DNA of 64,000 bases from Hyphomicrobiales bacterium (lineage in GTDB: Bacteria; Pseudomonadota; Alphaproteobacteria; Rhizobiales; Rhizobiaceae). The notes under the pieces are model-generated. The model was not told the DNA's origin. It saw nothing but the letters and a program-made list of their open reading frames with translations, and searched no databases. The position numbers and the translations under genes are program-made. The stretch spans positions 29,414 through 93,413 of the forward strand of contig UBJO01000004.1 of the NCBI GenBank assembly GCA_900465665.1. Direction: 5' to 3'. Shown here in pieces: positions 18,088-27,300 of this stretch (position 1 is its first letter; each line of letters begins with the position of its first letter).

Positions 18088-19989
18088 TCAACCGAAGGTG
18101 AAGGCGTAGGCTTGTACGCCGGGATCAAGAAATCGGATTTCGAATGTGTGATCGCCAACGGCGCCCGGCTCGCGGATGAGCTGGTAGAGCCGTTGTGCGG
18201 TCACGGTGCCGTTGCCATCGGCATCGGTATCGGCTCCATGCCCGTCACCGGGCGGCTTGCCATCGACGGTCACCTGGAAGCGCACCGGCTTGCCATCAGC
18301 ACCCGGACCGAGCACCAGATGCAGATCGCGGGCATGGAAGCGGTAGTAGATGCTGCCGTCCTTGTCGTTCAGCGCGGCCTGCTCGGAACCAACAGTCCAG
18401 TTGCCCGTCAGGCCCCATTCGTTGAGCCGCGGCGTCGCCGCGACATAGGTATGGGCGGCGTCGTTGACCGTGCCTTTCTGGTCGACGAAGTTTTCGGAGC
18501 GCTGCCAGCCGACATAGGTCTCCGGCGATTGCACATCCGCCTGGTTCGACGCGGCTTCCGCACCGGTCGCCTTGACGTCGACCATATCGGCGGCAACGTT
18601 GGCCTTGCCGGCCTCCGCCAGAAGCTGCTGGATCACCCGCTCGGAACCGTCGTAATCGCCCTCGCCGAAGTGATGATGGCGCACCCGGCCCTCGGCATCG
18701 ATGAAGTAATGCGCCGGCCAATACTGGTTTTCGAAGGCGCGCCAGATGGCATAGTCGTTATCGATGGCGACAGGATAGGTGATCTTGAGGTCGCCGATCG
18801 CCTTCTTGACGTTGTCGATGTTCTTCTCGAATGCGAACTCCGGCGCATGCACGCCGATCACCACCAGCCCCTGATCCCTGTACTTTTCCGCCCAGGCGCG
18901 GACATAGGGAATGGCGCGCAGGCAGTTGATGCAGGAATAGGTCCAGAAATCGACGAGGACGACTTTGCCCTTGAGCGACTCCGCCGAGAGCGGCGGTGAA
19001 TTGAGCCACTGTACGGCGCCATCCAGCGACGGCATCGTTCCTTCGACCGGAAGCGCTTCAGCGGCAGCCTTCTTCGGCCCGCCCTTCATCATCATCGCGT
19101 TCGAGCCGGCCATCATCGCATTGTTGCCGGACATCATGGCCGGAGCGTTGCCGGACATCATGGCCGGAGCGTTGCCGGACATCATCATCTGGTTGCTGCC
19201 ACCAGTCATCGCGTCGCCCTTCATGACGACGGAGGCGGTGTTCTCCGCCGTCTGCTGCTGCGGATGCAGCTTGTCGATCAGGCTCTGCTCCAGCGTGCCC
19301 GTGCTGGCCAGCGAGGCCTGCGTGAGGAAACCGGTGTCGAGGCCGAGACCGATCGCCACCACAGCGGCCAGAACGGCAACGCCAAGCCCGCGGCGCACCC
19401 ATTCACCGACGCCGAGCGACCGCTTCATCGCCTGGTACACCCGGCCACCGATCAGAAGCGCCAGCGCCAGCGACGTCGCCGCACCAAGCGCGTAGGCGAG
19501 CAGCAGCAACGTCGTGCCGACGCTCGCGCCCTGCAACGCCGCGCCCGTCAGGATCAGGCCGAGAACCGGGCCGGCGCAGGGTGCCCAGAGCAGCCCCGTG
19601 GCAACACCCAGCAAGGCCGACGCCGCGACGGTCGATCCGCCGCTTCGGGAACCGCGATCGGCCGATTGCGACAGTCGCGCCCCGAGCGATACCAGCGGCC
19701 GCGTCAGATAATCGGACAGAGCCGGGAAAAGCAGGATGACGCCGAAGACGGCGAGCAGGACAAGCGCCGCATAGCGGCCATACTCGTTGGCCTGCACCGC
19801 CCAGCCGCCGCCGAGCGCCGCCAGCGTCGCAACGGCCGCAAACGTCGCCGCCATGCCGACAAGCATCGGCAGCGTGCTGCGCAGAAACGGCTGGCCGGCG
19901 CGCGCGAAGACGAAAGGCAGCACCGGCAGGATGCAGGGGCTGACGATGGTCAGCACACCGCCAAGATAAGCGAGAATGAAGAGGATCAT
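18088..19989 (-). CDS. dipZ: DipZ-like CcdA-thioredoxin fusion with a methionine-rich linker
   Basis: The 633-residue protein has, in order: a CcdA/DsbD-type membrane domain (about residues 1-240, with SPCILPVLP and a CAGPVLG motif carrying the reactive cysteines); a linker (about 255-302) with some 13 Met, including two exact MMSGNAPA repeats; a TlpA/thioredoxin-like domain with CINC (about 340-480); and a C-terminal beta-rich DipZ domain. It should carry electrons from cytoplasmic thioredoxin to the periplasm. Lying between exported MsrB (15-bp gap) and exported MsrA (12-bp gap), it is the likely reductant for both. The Met-rich linker is unusual and could be an oxidant sink, a sensor or a copper-binding segment. 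Confidence 0.88.
   Translation of the reverse strand: MILFILAYLGGVLTIVSPCILPVLPFVFARAGQPFLRSTLPMLVGMAATFAAVATLAALGGGWAVQANEYGRYAALVLLAVFGVILLFPALSDYLTRPLVSLGARLSQSADRGSRSGGSTVAASALLGVATGLLWAPCAGPVLGLILTGAALQGASVGTTLLLLAYALGAATSLALALLIGGRVYQAMKRSLGVGEWVRRGLGVAVLAAVVAIGLGLDTGFLTQASLASTGTLEQSLIDKLHPQQQTAENTASVVMKGDAMTGGSNQMMMSGNAPAMMSGNAPAMMSGNNAMMAGSNAMMMKGGPKKAAAEALPVEGTMPSLDGAVQWLNSPPLSAESLKGKVVLVDFWTYSCINCLRAIPYVRAWAEKYRDQGLVVIGVHAPEFAFEKNIDNVKKAIGDLKITYPVAIDNDYAIWRAFENQYWPAHYFIDAEGRVRHHHFGEGDYDGSERVIQQLLAEAGKANVAADMVDVKATGAEAASNQADVQSPETYVGWQRSENFVDQKGTVNDAAHTYVAATPRLNEWGLTGNWTVGSEQAALNDKDGSIYYRFHARDLHLVLGPGADGKPVRFQVTVDGKPPGDGHGADTDADGNGTVTAQRLYQLIREPGAVGDHTFEIRFLDPGVQAYAFTFG
19129..19176 (-). 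repeat. Tandem 24-bp repeat encoding MMSGNAPA twice
   Basis: Two identical 24-bp units (19129-19152 and 19153-19176), followed by a partial third, lie inside the linker of the CcdA-thioredoxin fusion. The exact DNA identity indicates recent duplication and possible length variation between strains. Confidence 0.85.
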
Positions 19990-20004
19990 GACAGGTCCCG
20001 TTGA

Positions 20005-20496
20005 TCAGGCCGAAGCCGGATGAAATGTCAAAGCGACACCGTTCAGGCAGTAGCGCAGGCCGGTCGGTTGCGGCCCGTCGTCGAACACATGCCCAAGATG
20101 CCCGCCGCAGCGGCCGCAATGAACCGCCTCGCGCACCATCCCGAACTGCGTGTCGCGCGTCGTGCCGACGACCTTGCTATCAAGCGGCGCCCAGAAGCTC
20201 GGCCATCCCGTGCCGCTGTCGAATTTGGTCGCGGATGCAAAACCGTCTTGCCCGCAGCCGGCGCAGGCGAAGTTGCCCTTGCGCTCTTCGTGAAGCAGGG
20301 CGCTGGTAAAGGGGCGCTCGGTCCCCTCCTCGCGCAGGACGGCATATTGATCCGCTGTCAGCATCTTCTTCCACTCGGCATCCGTATGCGTGACGGGAAA
20401 GGTCTCCGCGGCCGAAACCTTCGAACGACCCAGCACAAGCGGCAGGCCGATCGCGGCAAGGCCGGCACTGAAGAGCAGTCTGCGTCTATTCATCAT
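20005..20496 (-). CDS. msrB: Peptide methionine (R)-sulfoxide reductase, exported
   Basis: The 163-residue protein has the MsrB fold with zinc-site pairs CxxC (CAGC and CGRC), the block GTGWPSFW and the catalytic Cys in RYCLNG. Its N-terminus (MMNRRRLLFSAGLAAIGLPLVLG) is a signal with Tat-like arginines, so the enzyme acts outside the cytoplasm. The start at 20496 has GGAG at good spacing; the upstream extension is not supported. It is first in the methionine-repair operon with the CcdA/thioredoxin fusion and msrA. Confidence 0.92.
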   Translation of the reverse strand: MMNRRRLLFSAGLAAIGLPLVLGRSKVSAAETFPVTHTDAEWKKMLTADQYAVLREEGTERPFTSALLHEERKGNFACAGCGQDGFASATKFDSGTGWPSFWAPLDSKVVGTTRDTQFGMVREAVHCGRCGGHLGHVFDDGPQPTGLRYCLNGVALTFHPASA

Positions 20497-20828
20497 CTCG
20501 TGGTCTCCTCGACGGTATGAAGTGTGTCTGACAGCAAGTACGGGCGGCGCAGCCATTTTGTTACGCGCCACACTCGAAATACAGCGCCCTCACCAAAGCG
20601 CCGGCTGCCGCATCAGCAGAGCAATATATTCAAGGGAATACAACGCCATACGAAAGCCAAACCCGCCTTCCGGACAAGCTGCGACTGCCAATTCACCAAT
20701 ATGTGATTGTCTAATGGACGCTTGTCTTGTCGGATCGAACGCTGCGTAGGCGAAATCCGAGGCGAGAAACGAGAAAGGCGCCAGCCTTGCAGCCAGCGCC
20801 TTTCGCAATAACGACGATGATGTTCCGG
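20497..20828. other. Intergenic region between glf and msrB
   Basis: These 332 bases hold no credible gene. They contain the glf terminator at 20773-20804 and, next to 20496, the presumed msrB promoter. No clear dyad operator was seen. Confidence 0.4.
20773..20804 (-). terminator. Terminator after glf
   Basis: A 9-bp perfect stem GAAAGGCGC / GCGCCTTTC (20773-20781 with 20796-20804, 14-base loop) lies 25 bases after the glf stop codon. The A-rich flank on the plus strand gives a weak U-run for the leftward transcript. Confidence 0.6.
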
Positions 20829-21989
<1,161 letters not shown>

Positions 21990-22053
21990 CTAAAGCACCC
22001 GTTGCCTGTGGCCTTGCGGCAAGTTGAAACCCCTTGAGGATGGACCGGCGGCG

Positions 22054-24099
22054 TTAAGCCGTCGGCTCGGTCCACAGGCGCTTATCGATGGCGAGCGGCG
22101 CGTAGTCGTTCCACTGCGCGAGCTTCTCGCGGTAGTGGCGGCGATAGCTCGCATCATCCTCGAACTCGCTGAGGGTCTGCACGAGCTCGGCGCCGATCTC
22201 GTAATAGGCATCGAGGTTGCTGAGATCAGGCGTCGGCGTTTCGCCGCGCTCTGCCTCGCCCTGCATTTGCCAGAAGAGCTGTTCCAGACGGCGGGCGAGA
22301 CCCGGGATGTCGCGCAGCGCACTTCCCTCGCGCTTGTCTTTCAGCGACTGGCGAATGGCGGCAAGGCTTGCACGATCCTTGAAGAAGCCGATGGCGCGCG
22401 CAACGTAATCGTCAGGTCCGCTGCAGGCGAGCTCCGGCACACCGGCGGCGGCCACGATGCTGTTGCAGAAGCGCGAGGCAAAGCTCTTGCCCGGAACCGT
22501 CAGGACAGGCAGCCCCATGGTGATCGCGTCGCCCGCGGTCGAATGCGCACCATAGGGGAAGGTATCGAGGAAGAGATCGGCAAGCGCGATGCGCGCCAGG
22601 TGATGCGCGTTCGGCGCCTTTGGCGCGAAGATGATCCGCTTGGCATCGATGCCGGCCTTGACGGCAGCCTGCACGAGGCGGTCATTGACGTCATCGTCGG
22701 CTGCGAGCAGCCACAGCACGCTGCCTGGCGTCGCAGCCAGAATCGTCATCCAGCGGGCAAAGCACGGCTCGCTGATCTTCTGCATGCCGTTGAAGCAGGC
22801 GAAGACGAAGGCATCTTCAGGCAGACCCGCCTGCGTGCGCGTTGGCTGCGCGGCGATCTGGCGCTTGCGATCGATCGGCTGGTTGCAGGCGATCCGCAGG
22901 ACCTTCTCGGTATAGTAGATCTCGTTTTCAACAGGCACGATCGTCTCGTCGGCGATCATGTACTGGTGCACCGGGCTTCCCATCGAACCTGGATAGCCGC
23001 AGAAGTTGACGATCACAGGCGCCGGACGATAGGCGAACAGCTTCGTGCGGGCATGCTTGGTATAGCCATTGACGTCGATCAGGATGTCGATCTCGTCGTT
23101 GCGGATCAGGTTGGCGGCATCGGTATCGCTGAGCGCGCTGATATCGCGCCAGCCATCGACAGCCGCCTTGATCCGCTCCTGCGTCGCGTCATTGGTGCGC
23201 GGCTCGCCGCAATAGTAACCGAAGATCTCGACCGTCGTCTTGTCGTGCAGCTCCAGCACCTCGCTGAGAGCGAAGCCGACGGCGTGATCGCGCAGATCCG
23301 ACGAGACATAGCCGACGCGCAGGCGCTGACCGGTGCCCGTCTTCACGCGAGCAGGCTTGCGCGGGAAGGCCGAAAGGTTCGGGCGACCCACGAGCGTCTT
23401 GTTGTAGCGATAGGCCTTGGCGAGCTGATAGAGCGGATCGTCGGCGTAGCAGGAGAGCGTCAGCGTCGACATCGCGTCGAGCAACTGGCGGGCGCTGACA
23501 TGAATCGACGGCGTCAGGATCGGCCACTTGCACTGCCGCTGGCGCAGCGACGTCCAGTGCTGGCCGGCTTCCGGCCGGTTCGGCTGCAGCTCGATCGCCT
23601 GCCACAGCGTGGTTTCCGCCGCCTCCAGCACGCCACCGCCCTCAAGCACGCGGCCGATATGCTGAAGCGTCATCAGACGGTGCTCGATGCGCTCGCTGGT
23701 AATATCGCTGGTCATCTCGACATAGCTACGCCACTGCTCGACGGCCTGATGGCCAAGACCGCAATCCTCGAGCGCACGGCCGAGATTGATATGAGCAGGG
23801 CCGAAGCGCGGATCGATCTTCAGGCAGGCACGCAGCGCGCTGATCGCGCCGGCCATGTCGCCGGCATTGCGCGACACCACGGAATAATTGAAATAGGCGA
23901 GATGCAGCAGCGGATTGTTGTCGTTGAACGCGATCCACGTCTTGTAGAGCTCTGCCGCCTGCTGCCGCTGGTCGGCATTCGCAAGACCCTCGGCGATGGA
24001 AATCAGATCGCCAAGCGAAAGGCGCTGGTGACGTGCCTGCTCCAAAATGTTTGCGATTGGAGAGACTTGGCTCGATGCAATGGCGGTGTTCGCGTTCAT
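22054..24099 (-). CDS. TPR-containing GT41 glycosyltransferase (O-GlcNAc transferase/SPINDLY-like)
   Basis: The 681-residue protein has a helical N-terminal half with TPR-like repeats (about residues 30-210, e.g. FGPAHINLGRALEDCG) and a GT-B catalytic half of the Glyco_transf_41 family. Visible landmarks are RVGYVSSDLRDHAVGF; FNGMQKISEP, with the Lys that matches the catalytic/phosphate-binding Lys of OGT; and DLFLDTFPYGAHSTAGDA, matching the His-Thr-Thr uridine-binding region. These enzymes transfer a sugar to Ser/Thr of proteins. It lies 234 bp downstream of the gene for a giant Ser/Thr-rich octad protein, the obvious candidate acceptor, and upstream of glf. Donor sugar is unknown. Confidence 0.87.
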   Translation of the reverse strand: MNANTAIASSQVSPIANILEQARHQRLSLGDLISIAEGLANADQRQQAAELYKTWIAFNDNNPLLHLAYFNYSVVSRNAGDMAGAISALRACLKIDPRFGPAHINLGRALEDCGLGHQAVEQWRSYVEMTSDITSERIEHRLMTLQHIGRVLEGGGVLEAAETTLWQAIELQPNRPEAGQHWTSLRQRQCKWPILTPSIHVSARQLLDAMSTLTLSCYADDPLYQLAKAYRYNKTLVGRPNLSAFPRKPARVKTGTGQRLRVGYVSSDLRDHAVGFALSEVLELHDKTTVEIFGYYCGEPRTNDATQERIKAAVDGWRDISALSDTDAANLIRNDEIDILIDVNGYTKHARTKLFAYRPAPVIVNFCGYPGSMGSPVHQYMIADETIVPVENEIYYTEKVLRIACNQPIDRKRQIAAQPTRTQAGLPEDAFVFACFNGMQKISEPCFARWMTILAATPGSVLWLLAADDDVNDRLVQAAVKAGIDAKRIIFAPKAPNAHHLARIALADLFLDTFPYGAHSTAGDAITMGLPVLTVPGKSFASRFCNSIVAAAGVPELACSGPDDYVARAIGFFKDRASLAAIRQSLKDKREGSALRDIPGLARRLEQLFWQMQGEAERGETPTPDLSNLDAYYEIGAELVQTLSEFEDDASYRRHYREKLAQWNDYAPLAIDKRLWTEPTA

Positions 24100-24263
24100 G
24101 GACGTCCTACGGCAAGGCGGCCGGATGGCCTGAGGTCAACAGACGCCGGAAAGCGTCGGGCTTCTTGCTATCGGATAGAGCTTGCGTCGGGCTGGCTGAT
24201 TGACCGGTGCGACAGCGTGAGAACGCCTGATATCAGGGCGGTTCAGCACAGCGCGCCGAAACG

Positions 24264-24300
24264 AAAAACGCCGCCCGATGTGATCGGGCGGCGTCCTGTT
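24264..24300 (-). terminator. Terminator of the octad-repeat gene
   Basis: A perfect 12-bp stem (24268-24279 with 24283-24294, loop GTG) lies 40-66 bases past the stop codon. AAAAA on the plus strand (24264-24268) gives a U-tract for the leftward transcript. The GT41 gene downstream may therefore need its own promoter or read-through. Confidence 0.85.
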
Positions 24301-24333
24301 TTCTTATCGGGCAGTCAAGCCCGCCAAGCTGGC

Positions 24334-27300
24334 TTAGTTCGAGTAAGCAGCGATGATCGCATCGACCTGTACATCGCTCAGGCGCGATATCTGCGCCGAA
24401 GTCAACGCATGCGCCTGTGCACTGCTGAAGGCTGCGATGTCTTCGGTCGCAAGGGCCGACAGTGCCTTCGTGCTGATCGCGGCGATTTCATCCGTCGTGA
24501 ACGTTGCGATGTCAGTCGGCGCCATGGCCCCCAGCTGCGCAGAGCTCAGCGCACCGATCTGATCACTCGTCAGGGCGGCGATCTGCGTCGAGGACATCGC
24601 ATCGATCTGCGTGGTCGTCAGTCCCGCGACCTGCGACGACTTCAGACCGGCCACCTGCGTGGTTGTCAGTGCGACAATGTCAGCGGTGGTCAAGGCAGCG
24701 ACCTGTTTGGAGTTCAGAGCACCGAGCTGCTCCGAGGTCAGCGCGCCGATCTTGTTCGTAGCCAGGCTTGCGATCTGGCCCGTGGTCAGCAGCGACACCT
24801 GCTTGGTGCTCAGGGCGGCGAACTGACCGGTGCTGAGCGCTGCCAGCGTATCGGTGCCCAGCAGCGACACGACCTTGGTGCTGATCGCGGCGATCTCGTC
24901 GGTCGAGAAGGTCGCAATATCGGCAGTCGACATCGCAGTGAACTCGTCGGCGGTCAACGAACCGATCTGTGCGCTTGTGAGAGCACCGATCTGAGCCGTG
25001 CTCATGACCCCGATCTGCGTGTTGTTCAGCGCTGCAACCTGGGTCGACGACAGAGCGGCGATGCTGGCCGTCGACAGAGCCGCTGCCGTGGCGGTGCCAA
25101 GGTTAGCGATCTGCTTCGAGGTCAGCGCGCCGACCTGATCGGTCGTCAGCGTCGCGACGTTCGCGGTGGTGATTGCGCCGATCTGGTCGTTGCTCAGAAG
25201 AGCGACCTGCTTCGACGAGAGGGCGCCGACCTGTGCGCTGGTCAATGCCTTCATGTCGTCGGTGGTCAGACCGCCCAGAGCCTTGGTGCTAATCGCGGCG
25301 ATCTCGTCGGTCGTGAACGCTGCCACGCCCGCAGACGACATCGCACCCAGCTGAGACGAGTTCAGAGCACCAACCTGATCACTTGTCAGGGCGGCGATCT
25401 GGCCGGAGCTCATCACACCGATCTGCGCGGTGTTCAGTGCCGCGACCTGTGCCGACTTGAGGCCGGCGACCTGTGCGGTCGTCAGAGCCTTGGCGGCATC
25501 CGTGCTCAGGCCGGCGACCTGCTTGGAGTTCAGAGCACCCAGCTGGTCGGTCGTCATCGTCGCGATGTTCGCCGTGGTGATCGCACCGAGCTGATCGTTG
25601 CTCAGAAGAGCAACCTGGCTCGAAGACAGAGCGCCGATCTGGGCGCTGGTGAATGCCTTGAGATCGTCAGTTGTCAGGCCGGCGATAGCCTTGGTGTTCA
25701 GGGCGGCGATTTCGCCGGTCGTGAACGCTGCCACGCCGGAGGAGACCATCGCACCCAGCTGAGACGAGCTCAGTGAACCAACCTGATCGCTGGTGAAGGC
25801 CGCGACCTGTGCCGAGGACATGACCTCGATCTGCGCCGTCTTCAGCGCCGCAACCTGCGACGACGTCAGACCAGCCACCTGCGTGGTTGTCATGGCAGCA
25901 ACGTCGGCCGTGGTCAGGGCAGCGACCTGCTGCGAGTTCAGAGCGCCCAGCTGCTCCGAGGTCAGGGCAACGATCTTGTTCGTTGCCAGGCTTGCGATCT
26001 GGCTCGTGGTCAGCAGCGACACCTGCTTGGTGCTCAGAGCGGCGAACTGGCCGGTGCTGAGTGCAGCCAGCGTATCGGTGCCGAGCTGCGACACTACCTT
26101 GGTGCTGATCGCGGCGATCTCGTCGGTCGAGAAGGTCGCGATATCGGCGGTCGACATCGCCGTGAAATCGTCGGCGCTCAAGGAGCCGATCTGTCCACTT
26201 GTCAGCGCACCGATCTGAGCCGTGCTCATGACCCCGATCTGCGTGTTGCTCAGCGCTGCAACCTGCGTCGACGACAGAGCGGCGATGCTGGCGGTCGACA
26301 GAGCCGCTGCCGTGGCGGTGCCAAGGCTGGCGATCTGCTTCGAGGTCAGGGCGCCGACCTGATCGGTCGTCAGCGTTGCGATGTTCGCGGTGGTGATCGC
26401 GCCGATCTGGTCGCTGCTCAGCAGCGACACCTGCTTCGACGAAAGGGCACCGACCTGGGCGCTGGTAAAGGCCTTCATGTCGTCGGTGGTGAGACCGGCA
26501 ATAGCCTTCGTGTTCAGGGCTGCGATCTCGTCGGTCGTGAATGCTGCCACGCCGGAAGATGCCATCGCACCCAGCTGGGCAGAGCTCAGCGCACCGACCT
26601 GATCACTCGTCAGCGCAGCGATCTGGGCCGAAGACATGACGCCGATCTGGGTCGTGCTCAGGGATGCGACCTGCGTCGACTTGAGGGCGGCGACCTGTGC
26701 GGTCGTCAGAGCCTTGGCGGCATCCGTGCTGAGGCCAGCGACCTGCTTCGAGGTCAGGGCACCGATCTGATCGGTCGTCATCGTCGCGACGTTCGCGGTC
26801 GTGATTGCACCGATCTGGTCGTTGCTCAGAAGTGCGACCTGCTTCGAGGAGAGAGCGCCGACCTGTGCGCTGGTCAATGCCTTCATGTCGTCGGTGGTCA
26901 GACCGCCCAGAGCCTTGCTGCTGATCGCGGCGATCTCGTCGGTCGTGAAGGCTGCAACGCCCGCAGACGACATCGCGCCCAGCTGAGACGAGCTCAGTGC
27001 ACCAACCTGATCACTCGTCAGGGCAGCGATCTGGCCGGAGCTCATCACACCGATCTGCGCCGTGTTCAGTGCCGCGACCTGTGCCGACTTGAGGCCGGCG
27101 ACCTGTGCGGTCGTCAGAGCCTTGGCGGCATCCGTGCTCAGGCCGGAGACCTGCTTGGAGTTCAGGGCACCCAGCTGGTCGGTCGTCATCGTCGCGACGT
27201 TCGCGGTCGTGATTGCACCGAGCTGGTCGTTGCTCAGAAGAGAAACCTGCTTCGAGGAGAGCGCACCGACCTGGGCACTGGTGAAGGCCTTCATGTCGTC

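Noticed and set aside
22024..25776. A 1250-codon open frame on the plus strand opposite the GT41 and octad genes
   Set aside because: It crosses the stop, terminator and start of two well-supported minus-strand genes. Its apparent repeats are the antisense reading of the 408-bp unit. High GC and repeat DNA keep this frame open.
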